DNA of 46,978 bases from a virus: IMG/VR virus record IMGVR_UViG_3300044858_005787, positions 1 to 46,978 of that record; one strand, 5' to 3'. Position numbers and translations under genes: made by a program. The notes beneath the pieces were generated by a model. It was not told where the DNA came from. It did not search any database and saw only the letters and a program-made list of their open reading frames with translations. The first letter of the stretch is position 1, and every line of letters begins with the position of its first letter. This document shows, in pieces, positions 31,335 to 40,500 of the stretch.

Positions 31335-32093
31335 ATGGAACAGGACATTGCGCAATATGGTCAAATGAATTTCACACTACCCCATGATATGGTAGTTTTA
31401 CCATCAGGAGGTATTTTTTACAAAAGCAAGAAAAAATCGGTAAAAGTTGGATACCTAACCGCTTCAGACGAGAATATATTAATTGGTGCCCCAAAAAATA
31501 ATACAGAAGGTGTTGTTTTATCTCTTTTGAGAAATAAGTTGTACGAGTCAGATTTAAGACCTGAAGAATTATTGACTGGTGATATTGAAGCGATTTTAAT
31601 TTTCCTCAGAAATACTGCATTTGGACCCGAATACGAAGTTAGTTTGACAGACCCCAAAACAGATAGGAGATTTCCTGTAACTATTTTATTAGATGAGTTA
31701 AATATAAAAAAGACGGAGATAAAACCGAACGAGGAAGGTACGTTTATTGTAAAACTTCCAAAAACAGGAAGTGAAGTAAAATTAAAACCAATATCATTGA
31801 TGGATAGTTTAGATTTGGAAAAAATGGCAAACGATTATCCCTCAAACAGAGTGGCTCCAAAAGTTACATGGAGATTGAACAAACAAATAATTTCAGTTGA
31901 TAATAATACTGATAGAGGTTACATTGCTAAATTTATTGAATCATTACCGATTGCTGATTCAAAATTCATAAGAAATTTTCTAAACGATAATGAACCAAGA
32001 TTAGATTTACAAAAAGAAGTAACCGCCCCATCAGGAGAAAAAGTGATAGTTGATATCACATTTGGGGTTGAGTTTTTTCGGCCTTTCTATTGA
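31335..32093 (+). CDS. T4 gp26-like baseplate hub assembly / tail chaperone
   Basis: 252 residues. LPSGGIFYKSKKKSVKVGYLTASDE (about 22-46) and ILIGAPKN match the T4_baseplate family (PF12322, T4 gp26-like), and VDITFGVEFFRPF closes the protein. In T4 gp26 is needed for hub assembly. Here the gene directly precedes the tape measure gene and overlaps an out-of-frame ORF that has no credible start, the layout of tail assembly chaperones made in short and frameshifted long forms. The short form ends at 32093. Confidence 0.7.
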   Translation: MEQDIAQYGQMNFTLPHDMVVLPSGGIFYKSKKKSVKVGYLTASDENILIGAPKNNTEGVVLSLLRNKLYESDLRPEELLTGDIEAILIFLRNTAFGPEYEVSLTDPKTDRRFPVTILLDELNIKKTEIKPNEEGTFIVKLPKTGSEVKLKPISLMDSLDLEKMANDYPSNRVAPKVTWRLNKQIISVDNNTDRGYIAKFIESLPIADSKFIRNFLNDNEPRLDLQKEVTAPSGEKVIVDITFGVEFFRPFY

Positions 32094-32235
32094 TTATAGA
32101 AAAATACTTTCTGACGAATATTATTATTGTACAAAACATCTTAACATTTCCTATACGGATTTTTTACAGTTACCAACTTATCTTAGAAAATATATGATAA
32201 ATAAGTTGATAGAAGAAAATACGCCAAAAAATTAA
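32050..32235 (+). CDS. Out-of-frame extension of the gp26-like protein (frameshift product)
   Basis: ORF in the +1 frame relative to the gp26-like gene, overlapping its last 44 nt. The only start-like codon is a TTG at 32050 inside the upstream gene, and after the upstream stop there is no ATG, GTG or TTG before its conserved-looking part (YRKILSDEYYYCTKHLNISYTDFL, split). The pattern of an aromatic-rich helix followed by SYTDFLQLP and a final helix recalls the T part of G/GT tail chaperones. Most likely expressed only as a fusion: about 248 residues of the upstream protein plus about 51 from here. It ends just before the tape measure gene. Confidence 0.6.
   Translation: MISHLGLSFFGLSIDYRKILSDEYYYCTKHLNISYTDFLQLPTYLRKYMINKLIEENTPKN
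32070..32081 (+). promoter_or_regulatory. Candidate programmed frameshift site
   Basis: In the upstream frame this reads GAG TTT TTT CGG. A +1 slip of Phe-tRNA from TTT (32076-32078) to TTC (32077-32079) while the rare Arg codon CGG waits in the A site would enter the downstream frame at GGC (32080). A -2 slip on the six T would reach the same frame. Arg is nearly always AGA in the surrounding genes, so CGG should be slow. Confidence 0.5.
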
Positions 32236-32244
32236 AATTTTTGG

Positions 32245-32251
32245 TATTTAT
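32245..32251 (+). promoter_or_regulatory. TATTTAT promoter-like motif before the tape measure gene
   Basis: The motif lies between the end of the frameshift ORF (32235) and the tape measure ATG (32267), 15 nt before the start codon. Confidence 0.45.
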
Positions 32252-32266
32252 AATTAAAATTATTTC

Positions 32267-35200
32267 ATGTTAGATGACAACACCAAAAATGAGAAAGATG
32301 ATGGTAACAACAAAAGTTACACTAAATCCTTATTAGACCAAACAAAGGAAAGTTTAAAAGGAACCGCAAAAGAAACTTTTGATGTTGGAACTACTCTCTC
32401 AACCATTGGAACTGCGGTACAGTCACTCAATAAAGAGTTAGGAGGTTCTGCAAATTTAACTGCGGTATTGGGTACTAATTTTACAGACGCAGGCCAAAAA
32501 ATATTATTAGTAAGTAAAGATGTAAGTAGTTTAGAAGAAGCGATTGCCAAATCAGGCGACTTACAGAGAGAAACTATAGAAGCGACAGGTAGAGCTTATA
32601 TGGCAACAGGAAATGAGTTGGCGGGTATATTAACTGCACAAGAAGCCTCAGGAGTACAATCAAAAGTACTATTAGAAAATTTCAAAGAACAGGGATTTGC
32701 TTTACAAGCAATACCCAAAACTATGGAGAAGGTTATTCACACTGCAAGGGAATTGGGTGTGAATGCAAATGCGGTCTCTGAAAGTGTTGTTAAAAATTTA
32801 GATAAATTAAACACATATAATTTTGCAAATGGAGTTGATGGGTTAACAAAAATGGCAGCCCAAGCAACCATGTTTGGAATTGATATGGGTAAAATATTTG
32901 CTAAGGCCGAACAATTATTTGACCCTGAACAAGCGGTTGATATGGCGGCATCTCTCCAAAGATTAGGTGTTGCCACAGGTGACTTATTGGACCCACTCAA
33001 ACTGATGGATTTAGGTCAAAATAATCCACAGGAATTGCAAAATCAAATTGTTGAAATGAGTAAGAGATTTACTTACTTCAATGAACAAAACCAAAAATTT
33101 GAAATCTTACCTGGTGCTAAAAGAGAACTAAGAGAAATAGGAAAGGTAGTAGGACTTAATGCCGACGAACTTGCAAAAATGGCAATAGGTAGTAGTACAC
33201 TAGCCGACAAAATGAGTAAAATACGTTTTCCTGAACTGGAAACAGGACCTTTAACTGAGAAACAACAAACAATGATTGCTAATCTTGCAGAAATGAGAGA
33301 TGGTAGTTATAAAATACAGTTTGAACAAACAAGAGTCGATAAGGAAACAGGGGAAAGATATACGACGGGTGAAAAGGTTGAGAAAAAGGTTTCTGAATTA
33401 ACTTCTGAGGACTTCAAAAGTTTGGAATATCAACAACAACAATCCGCAAAATCACTTGAAGAAATTGCTGCCGAGTCTATGGGTTACGATAAGAGAATCG
33501 CAAATGCCGTTGAGGCGATGGCCTCAACCGCTAGAGGAACATTATCGACATCAAGATTGGCAAATAAAGGAACTGAATTTCTTAATGAACAAATTTCGAA
33601 ATTTTTGAGTTTGAGTAAAGATGTTAAAACTGAAGAAGGAAGGGAACTCTTCGATAAAGGTATTGTACAACTAAGAGACCTTGCCGAACAATATAAAACC
33701 GCATATGAAAACGATGGTAGTATAGATGAACAAGAGAAAAAACTACTAGAGGAAAAAGGAAAGGGTATTGATGACATACTGAAAGATGCCGCAACAAAAG
33801 CGGGAAATGTAGGTACAAAAATATTAAAAATGGCCGAGGAATTTGGACCGGGATTGATAAAAACTATAGACCAAGCAACCAAAGATTCAAATGTAGGTGA
33901 AAAAAGTACAGGTGTGGAGTCTATAAAAACAAGTCAACCTGATTATAATGACCGAACTAAAAATTTAATGCAAACAATTTTAGACAATCAAAACTCAAAT
34001 TCACAACCTACCGCAACAAACACACCAACTCAAACTCAACAACCAGTCAATTCATCAAGCGTTGTTACAACAAATAACCAAAATAATAATAGTGTAACTA
34101 ATAATCAAAATACCACTAACAATCTTAATCAAACAATTAGTCAAATACAACAAGGAACTGATGCGTTACAAAATTCTATGGCGGCTGTACAACCATTTAA
34201 TTTGGATTTGAACCCACTAACTACACTACAAGAAAAACAATTATCCGCAAATGAAGGTAGTTTTTCAGAATTGAAAACTTTAAATACTAATTTGAGTAAC
34301 AATAATCAGACCTTGATTAGTCATTTATCTAAAATGTCATCGTTTAATGAAACTATAGCTCAAAATAAAGAAAATAAAAATATAACTAATGAAGTTATAA
34401 TAGACCCATCCAAATTAGTTTCGCAAAATAATCAAAATCCTACAGAAATTAAAAATAATATTGACCAAAGTGTTAATAGTCCGGTTACCAATATCAATAA
34501 CGATAACAGAAATCAGACAACAAATAATTCAAATGTAAAAAATAATAATGAATTCGTTACAAATAACACTGAAACATCACCAATAAAATTTGAACTCCCT
34601 AAAGTAGAATTTATGCCCAATTCGGACTTAACTTCATTAATTACAAATCAGGAAAAACAATTTACTTTATTCGAACAAAGACTTGAATCTATGAACAAAG
34701 GATTAATGACGAATAACTCAATTTCGGATTTGACTTTATCAATTCGTGATTTAGATAAGAAAATTAATCAGGATAAAACTATTACTCCTCCGATAGGTTC
34801 TATGGTGAACAATAACATAACAAACAATACGCAAGAGTTAACTAATGTAGATAAAAGTAATAACAGTCCTGTAACAAATATAACCAATGACAATAAAAAT
34901 TTAGCGACAAATAATACAAATTATAATAATGATAACAAATTTGTTACAAACAATACTGAAAATTTATCATTTCCTAAAATAGAAATACCAACCTTCGAAG
35001 TGCCAAAATTTGATAATTTATCATCTCTTCTTGATAAACAAGATGAAAAATTTGGTTTGATGTTAAGTAAATTTGAAAATAAAGATAAACAGTTTTTGGA
35101 TTACGATTCAAGATTATCAACGGCAATCGAAAATATGATTGCAATTGCAGAACAAAATAAAAACACGCCAACACAGACAACGACTCCAACAAATACAGAA

Positions 35201-35518
35201 TTCAAAATACCGACTTTACAAATACCTCAACCTACGAGTATACAAACACCAAACATTACAAACATATCTAATACAACTAACAATAATTTGACTGAAAATA
35301 TGCCTCAAATGGCGACTAATACCACGTCATCTATGAGTTATTCAGGTGAATTGAAATTGACAGTTGATGTAACAGCACCTCCTGGAGTTGACCCAAATAT
35401 GGTAAAAGATGCTATTCATAAAACATTACACAATATGAATGTTCAAGAATCTATTATGAAAAACGTGACAGGAGGACGTGTAGGACAGTATAATCCAACA
35501 ACAGGAATACCTGTATAG
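32267..35518 (+). CDS. Tape measure protein
   Basis: 1083 residues. The N-terminal half (about 1-560) is predicted helical, with Ala/Leu/Lys/Glu repeats, MGKIFAKAEQLFDPEQAVDMA and other long amphipathic helices, and no enzyme motif. The second half is dominated by Asn, Gln and Thr (NNQNNNSVTNNQNTTN) and contains a duplicated block of about 128 residues. The C-terminus has ELKLTVDVTAPPGVD and a short helix. Size, helicity, and position after the chaperone-like pair and before baseplate genes identify the tail-length ruler (T4 gp29 is 590). The Asn-rich half is unusual for a tape measure. Confidence 0.75.
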   Translation: MLDDNTKNEKDDGNNKSYTKSLLDQTKESLKGTAKETFDVGTTLSTIGTAVQSLNKELGGSANLTAVLGTNFTDAGQKILLVSKDVSSLEEAIAKSGDLQRETIEATGRAYMATGNELAGILTAQEASGVQSKVLLENFKEQGFALQAIPKTMEKVIHTARELGVNANAVSESVVKNLDKLNTYNFANGVDGLTKMAAQATMFGIDMGKIFAKAEQLFDPEQAVDMAASLQRLGVATGDLLDPLKLMDLGQNNPQELQNQIVEMSKRFTYFNEQNQKFEILPGAKRELREIGKVVGLNADELAKMAIGSSTLADKMSKIRFPELETGPLTEKQQTMIANLAEMRDGSYKIQFEQTRVDKETGERYTTGEKVEKKVSELTSEDFKSLEYQQQQSAKSLEEIAAESMGYDKRIANAVEAMASTARGTLSTSRLANKGTEFLNEQISKFLSLSKDVKTEEGRELFDKGIVQLRDLAEQYKTAYENDGSIDEQEKKLLEEKGKGIDDILKDAATKAGNVGTKILKMAEEFGPGLIKTIDQATKDSNVGEKSTGVESIKTSQPDYNDRTKNLMQTILDNQNSNSQPTATNTPTQTQQPVNSSSVVTTNNQNNNSVTNNQNTTNNLNQTISQIQQGTDALQNSMAAVQPFNLDLNPLTTLQEKQLSANEGSFSELKTLNTNLSNNNQTLISHLSKMSSFNETIAQNKENKNITNEVIIDPSKLVSQNNQNPTEIKNNIDQSVNSPVTNINNDNRNQTTNNSNVKNNNEFVTNNTETSPIKFELPKVEFMPNSDLTSLITNQEKQFTLFEQRLESMNKGLMTNNSISDLTLSIRDLDKKINQDKTITPPIGSMVNNNITNNTQELTNVDKSNNSPVTNITNDNKNLATNNTNYNNDNKFVTNNTENLSFPKIEIPTFEVPKFDNLSSLLDKQDEKFGLMLSKFENKDKQFLDYDSRLSTAIENMIAIAEQNKNTPTQTTTPTNTEFKIPTLQIPQPTSIQTPNITNISNTTNNNLTENMPQMATNTTSSMSYSGELKLTVDVTAPPGVDPNMVKDAIHKTLHNMNVQESIMKNVTGGRVGQYNPTTGIPV
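34479..34966 (+). repeat. Internal duplication in the Asn-rich half of the tape measure gene
   Basis: The segments at 34479-34576 and 34864-34966 encode related blocks: SPVTNI.NDN.N..TNN followed by .FVTNNTE, then a Pro/Phe-containing stretch and a helix starting near SL(I/L)..Q..F. The offset is about 385 nt (about 128 codons). Divergence at DNA level shows that the copies are old. Confidence 0.65.
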
Positions 35519-35544
35519 TTTTTTAAAAATTTTGACTTTTTATC

Positions 35545-35551
35545 TATTTAT
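35545..35551 (+). promoter_or_regulatory. TATTTAT promoter-like motif before the baseplate genes
   Basis: The motif lies in the 47-bp gap after the tape measure stop, 14 nt before the ATG at 35566. The next two genes are tightly coupled and lack their own copy, so it could serve all three. Confidence 0.45.
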
Positions 35552-35565
35552 TAAAAAAAAGTTGA

Positions 35566-38500
35566 ATGGCAACACCATCATTACTCAAAAAGGCTCAAGA
35601 CACTAATAAGTCAACACCAAGTACAGATAGTCCATTATCTTATCAGTCCTCTCAAGTGTTCAGAGAAGAACTAATAATAAAAAATTTGGTCCCTTATAAT
35701 ATTGCTGGTATAAATTCAGAACCACAAGGAACTGTTATTTACCAACAATCAGTACCTGATTTGGCGGCAACAGAGGTCCTATTCTCAATAGATGGTTTGG
35801 GATTACCGGTAGTATTCAGAAATAAAACTCCTGACCAATTAATTGTTCCATCAACTTATTTAGCTTACAGTATATTTACAAGTCCAAACCCTGTTGGTAA
35901 TAAAGGACCTTTAAGTAATGACTCTTATTTGGCAAAAATAGGTGCTCAAGTTCTGAAAAAATCTTTATTAGAAACCGATGCCTTTTTCATAGACCAATCT
36001 TTACAAAACGATAATTCAGTAAGTTTCAAAATCACAACTCCTGATGTTAATGATACGTTCATAAGTAAGTTAGCAGGAACATATGTACCAGCATCACCAA
36101 TACCAGGTGATTACTTTTTAGACGGTTTAAATAAAAGAACAACCGATACTTTAGGTGAAGTAATTAATCTTGTTGCCGGTAGAAGTACAACTGTCGGTGG
36201 TATATTTAATGGTTCTTTAACAAGGGCGATTACTCCTTCACAAATATTTTTAGAAAATACAAACGATGGTCAAAAAGGTTTGATGTTCGCAAACCTTTCT
36301 TACAACATTTTCAGACCCGCTTATGGTGATAGTACTGCATCAGGATTGTTAGGAAATATTTTAACCACTGGTGTTAATAACATATTAGATAATTTTGGAT
36401 TACAACTACCAGGTGCTTATTATGTTGGTTCAATCACATCTGAACCAAGTTTTGCTACATCACCAATTAATCAAACACCTATTGATAACTATGGTAGAGA
36501 TACTCAAGCAATAGTATTGGGTCCTGATGTGTTGGGTAAAGATTACGAAGGAAATGAAAGTCGTATTAATTTTGGTCTTAGGTCAAGTGCCCTTATTGAC
36601 CAAGGAAATATAGAAAGTGATTTAATTTGGGTTTCGCCAAAGTACAAAGCAGGAAATAGTTCATTTTATTCTACATCAATTAACTTCAAACCGGGTTCAA
36701 TTTTAGATGATACACAAAGATTAATTGATGCTGCGGATAGATTACAAGGTGAGGCAAGATTTAAACATGTCGGAAACGCGATAAACCAAGTAAGTAGAAT
36801 ATTCAATGATGGATATAGAAATATAACAAAAGGTTCTAAAGTTCAAAAAGTAACTTATGTAAATGGTAAAGCCGAAGTTGGAACAGAATACTGTAGAATT
36901 TTTACCAAAGATTCACCTTACGCAACATATGATAGGTTACAAAAATCTGATGGCATTACAAATTTCGGTAGAAGATTTTCATACTCTGTTTTGGATAACA
37001 CTTATAATTTGAACATTTATCCAACAAAAGTTGTTGAAAACGGACCTACACCATCATGGTTAGGAGAGGGAAACGTTAAAAAATATATGTTTTCTATTGA
37101 AAACTTGGCATGGAAAGATTCAAAAAAACCAGGATTCAATGTTCAAGATTTACCATTATGTGAAAGAGGACCAAATGGGGGTAGAATAATGTGGTTTCCA
37201 CCTTACGACTTAAAATTCAATGATAACTCAACAGCGAATTGGCAAGACACTACCTTTCTTGGAAGACCTGAGCCTGTGTACACATATAGAAGTACTTCAA
37301 GAAACGGTACTTTGAGTTGGAAGATTGTAGTTGACCACCCGTCCGTATTAAATTTAATTGTTGATAAAATTTTGACAAATGAATTGGATTCAAATGCTGA
37401 TAAAGTAATTGAATCGTTTTTTGCGGGATGTCAAACATATGATTTATATGATTTTGCAACAAGATTCAGTAATGTTTCATTAAATGATTTACAGTATATT
37501 CAAGAAATTTTATCGAATGCAACACCCGCAGAAGCGATAAACATTACTAATAGTATCGCAACAAATCCAACAGAATCAGAACCTGGCCCAAACGTAGTAA
37601 CACAAACGAAAACAGACACTATAACGCCAACCGCATTTCCAAAAGACGAGTTTTTAGGGTATGGTTTTTATTTTGATAATGACACCCCAAAAGAAACAGA
37701 ACCATCTAGTTTTCAATCATATTACGAAGCTTATATTGCAAAAAAATCTACATACGTTCAAAAAACTATAGAGCCGGATAAAAATAGTGTCGGTCAATTT
37801 TTTGATGACATCATCATAAACAATTACGAAAAAATTACAAATTCTAACGATGGATTTATATTGAAGATATATGATTTCTTCAATAGAAAGCAAATAAAAA
37901 ATATGACAATCAACATAAAAGGTTGTGCGTCGGCAAGTGCTAGCGTAGATTATAACAATAAATTGGCATTAAGAAGAATTAAATCAGTAAAAAAACTTTT
38001 AGAAACTTATGAAATATCAAGTGGTGATACTAAAATTTCTTTGAAGGATTTTTTACCAAAAATAACAATAAATGACGAAGCATTAGGGGAAACTGCAACC
38101 GAGGTGTCACCTAAAGGGAATTCTTCATTCAGAACCGTTGCAGCATGTACCAGTAATCCAGTTATAAATGGTAATACAATTACAGGACCTAATTCAATTT
38201 ACTTATTACCTTCTATGTCATGTAGAAGTGTTTTTATTTCAGATATTACTACGACACTTGAGGACCCTATAGAGGTACAAACAACTGTTGAAGTTACACT
38301 ACCACCTAGTAATGTACCTGAAACAAACAAACTTAAAATTTTACCAAATAAAGGTTCACAGGTTAGTGAACCCGTTTTTGAAACAATTAGACAACAAGGG
38401 CTCAGTAAAAAAATACTAAGATTATTATTGAGCGAGTGTAATTATTTTCAAGCAATTGAAGAGACTAGCCCTTTTCTTTATAGGTCTTTAAAACAAAAAC

Positions 38501-40176
38501 TTAAATTTTTTGAACCAACATTTCATTCCACAACACCTGAAGGGTTGAATTCAAGAATCACATTTTTGAATCAGTGTTTGAGACCGGGAGATACTATACC
38601 CACTATTGGTGCAGATGGAAGACCTGTTTATAACGATGCGGTAAATACGGCATTTGGACGACCGCCAGTTTTAGTTTTAAGAATTGGTGATTTTTATAAT
38701 ACCAAAATAATACCAAGAAACCTCCAATTTAGTTATGAACCTCTAATATTAGATATGAATAGAGAAGGTATAGGAATTCAACCTATGATTGCAAATGTCA
38801 CCCTTTCGTTTGATTTTATTGGAGGAAGTGGTCTTGCAAGACCTGTAGAAGATTTACAAAACGCATTATCTTTCAATTACTATGCAAATACTGAAATATA
38901 CGATGAAAGAGCGGTGGCAACTGAAGATGTTAGTAAGTTAGACGCAATTGTTGAAAAAGGATTATTGGATAAAGAAGTACCACCACCACAACCTCAAAAT
39001 AAAATACAAAATCCTGGTGGTTCTACAATCGGAGAAATATTATCTACTTCATATGATGGGGAGTTTTTTACGGGTAAAATAAGTTATAGGAAAGTCATGA
39101 AAGAATTTTTCGATGAGTTAGAAGTTTATTTTAAATCTGTAAATAGTACTTGTGAGGCGATAACTAAAAATTACAATTTCTATGTTTGGCAATATACTGA
39201 TAAAGAAAGGGAATATAAAGAAGGTGAATTTCCTAATACAGGTACTACAGAAATCTATGGCAAACCAAAAAATTTAGATAAAACATTTGACGATAGATTT
39301 AATTTTGTGATAAATCAAATAAATAAAGAAACAAATGTTTTGGTTGCTAAATTTGTAGAAAAAGGGTTTAAGGAACCTGTTATCAAACAATTAAAATCAA
39401 AAATGATTGATTTTATAAATCAAAAAATAAAATCTAATTTTGTTGCGGGAATTACACAACAACTTTTACCTCTTTATGAACAACAACAAAAAGTTATAAA
39501 TTTTATTGATAAGATGAATTTAGTTTATGGTGAAAATGATGGGCAAATAAAAACCGATGGGTCTGCTTTACCATACCAACTGTCTGGAAATTCTATGTTT
39601 GATATAAAATCGGATTTAGAAAAAGTAGCGGTAGATTTAGATGAATTTATAGTTAGTTTAGGAGATAACAAAATAATTACCCCAAGTAATAATTTCTTAC
39701 TAGTACCAGACAATAATATACCCGACCCCGATGTAGAATCTGATTTCTTCATGATTATTTCTCAAACATTCACTGATAAAAACAAATTGCAAGAATTTAG
39801 TGATTTTGTTTTTCCAAATAATATGATTGGTGGTATTGAGGTAGATAATCCGAAAAAACCTAAAAAATTCTTAAATGATATTTTAGGTTTGGATTTTGGA
39901 GACGCCTTCAACTTGGTATTCGGTAAAAGTTTTTATGATAGATATAGACAGGCAAAAAATAATTTAGATAAAATACCAACAAATTTTTTCGGAGGAAGTA
40001 ATCTACCTAGAAAATTTAAGACCTATGGTAATTTCAAACTAAGCAGTTTATCAAATGACAGAAAGGTTAATTTTACAAGTAATGTACCTAATGCTGATGA
40101 AGTTAAAGAAAAATTACTTAATTTATATAAATCAGTTCCTTCCCAAGGAGCTAAATTTAATGGAAAAATATTATAA
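35566..40176 (+). CDS. Large baseplate / tail protein with OmpA-like domain
   Basis: 1536 residues. Residues about 781-855 contain MTINIKGCASASASVDYN then KLALRRIKSVKKLL, the OmpA C-terminal pattern (strand, small-residue turn, N-x-x-L-x-x-R-R helix) used to bind peptidoglycan. Around residues 1050-1100 is LQFSYEPLILDMNREGIGIQPM followed by ANVTLSFDFIGG, a tube-like strand pair common in baseplate proteins. The remaining regions are mixed, without catalytic motifs. Position after the tape measure and before the gp53-like gene puts it in the baseplate or tail tip, where peptidoglycan contact during injection makes sense. Its stop is followed directly by the next ATG. Confidence 0.6.
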   Translation: MATPSLLKKAQDTNKSTPSTDSPLSYQSSQVFREELIIKNLVPYNIAGINSEPQGTVIYQQSVPDLAATEVLFSIDGLGLPVVFRNKTPDQLIVPSTYLAYSIFTSPNPVGNKGPLSNDSYLAKIGAQVLKKSLLETDAFFIDQSLQNDNSVSFKITTPDVNDTFISKLAGTYVPASPIPGDYFLDGLNKRTTDTLGEVINLVAGRSTTVGGIFNGSLTRAITPSQIFLENTNDGQKGLMFANLSYNIFRPAYGDSTASGLLGNILTTGVNNILDNFGLQLPGAYYVGSITSEPSFATSPINQTPIDNYGRDTQAIVLGPDVLGKDYEGNESRINFGLRSSALIDQGNIESDLIWVSPKYKAGNSSFYSTSINFKPGSILDDTQRLIDAADRLQGEARFKHVGNAINQVSRIFNDGYRNITKGSKVQKVTYVNGKAEVGTEYCRIFTKDSPYATYDRLQKSDGITNFGRRFSYSVLDNTYNLNIYPTKVVENGPTPSWLGEGNVKKYMFSIENLAWKDSKKPGFNVQDLPLCERGPNGGRIMWFPPYDLKFNDNSTANWQDTTFLGRPEPVYTYRSTSRNGTLSWKIVVDHPSVLNLIVDKILTNELDSNADKVIESFFAGCQTYDLYDFATRFSNVSLNDLQYIQEILSNATPAEAINITNSIATNPTESEPGPNVVTQTKTDTITPTAFPKDEFLGYGFYFDNDTPKETEPSSFQSYYEAYIAKKSTYVQKTIEPDKNSVGQFFDDIIINNYEKITNSNDGFILKIYDFFNRKQIKNMTINIKGCASASASVDYNNKLALRRIKSVKKLLETYEISSGDTKISLKDFLPKITINDEALGETATEVSPKGNSSFRTVAACTSNPVINGNTITGPNSIYLLPSMSCRSVFISDITTTLEDPIEVQTTVEVTLPPSNVPETNKLKILPNKGSQVSEPVFETIRQQGLSKKILRLLLSECNYFQAIEETSPFLYRSLKQKLKFFEPTFHSTTPEGLNSRITFLNQCLRPGDTIPTIGADGRPVYNDAVNTAFGRPPVLVLRIGDFYNTKIIPRNLQFSYEPLILDMNREGIGIQPMIANVTLSFDFIGGSGLARPVEDLQNALSFNYYANTEIYDERAVATEDVSKLDAIVEKGLLDKEVPPPQPQNKIQNPGGSTIGEILSTSYDGEFFTGKISYRKVMKEFFDELEVYFKSVNSTCEAITKNYNFYVWQYTDKEREYKEGEFPNTGTTEIYGKPKNLDKTFDDRFNFVINQINKETNVLVAKFVEKGFKEPVIKQLKSKMIDFINQKIKSNFVAGITQQLLPLYEQQQKVINFIDKMNLVYGENDGQIKTDGSALPYQLSGNSMFDIKSDLEKVAVDLDEFIVSLGDNKIITPSNNFLLVPDNNIPDPDVESDFFMIISQTFTDKNKLQEFSDFVFPNNMIGGIEVDNPKKPKKFLNDILGLDFGDAFNLVFGKSFYDRYRQAKNNLDKIPTNFFGGSNLPRKFKTYGNFKLSSLSNDRKVNFTSNVPNADEVKEKLLNLYKSVPSQGAKFNGKIL

Positions 40177-40500
40177 ATGGCTTTACAATATTATAATAGA
40201 TACGATGGTTTTTTGATTAACGGTAATCAAACGGTTGTTCCTTTTATTAAAGTACCAATAAAAACAACAGATAAGAAATATATCTATAAAGTCGGTATGT
40301 CTAGGTTAGATAAAGTATCTCAACAATATTATAACAGCCCATTTTTTGGTTGGTTAATCATGGCGGCAAATCCTGAGTTTGGAGGTAATGAATTTCTTAT
40401 ACCTGACGGGTCTATTTTAACAGTTCCTTTCCCTCTACTATCGTCTTTACAGGATTACAATAACGCACTTGAAACTCATTTTTATTACTATGGCAGATAA
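40177..40500 (+). CDS. gp53: gp53/LysM-like baseplate wedge protein
   Basis: 107 residues (T4 gp53 is 196). The core DKVSQQYYNSPFFGWLIMAANPEF followed by LIPDGSILTVP (split, about 46-86) is the LysM-like pattern of gp53 wedge proteins: helix, Trp-containing turn, Asn, then Pro-Gly/Asp-Gly before a final strand. It has no leader, beginning directly after the preceding stop, and overlaps the hub gene by 11 nt. It probably bridges wedge and hub in the baseplate. Confidence 0.7.
   Translation: MALQYYNRYDGFLINGNQTVVPFIKVPIKTTDKKYIYKVGMSRLDKVSQQYYNSPFFGWLIMAANPEFGGNEFLIPDGSILTVPFPLLSSLQDYNNALETHFYYYGR

Noticed and set aside
32050-32235. Independent 61-residue gene starting at TTG
   Set aside because: TTG inside the upstream gene with no ribosome-binding signal; frameshift expression explains the overlap better.
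33484-33882. Minus-strand ORF of 132 residues with Ser/Phe-rich sequence
   Set aside because: Antisense shadow of the helical part of the tape measure gene; no promoter-like motif or family similarity.
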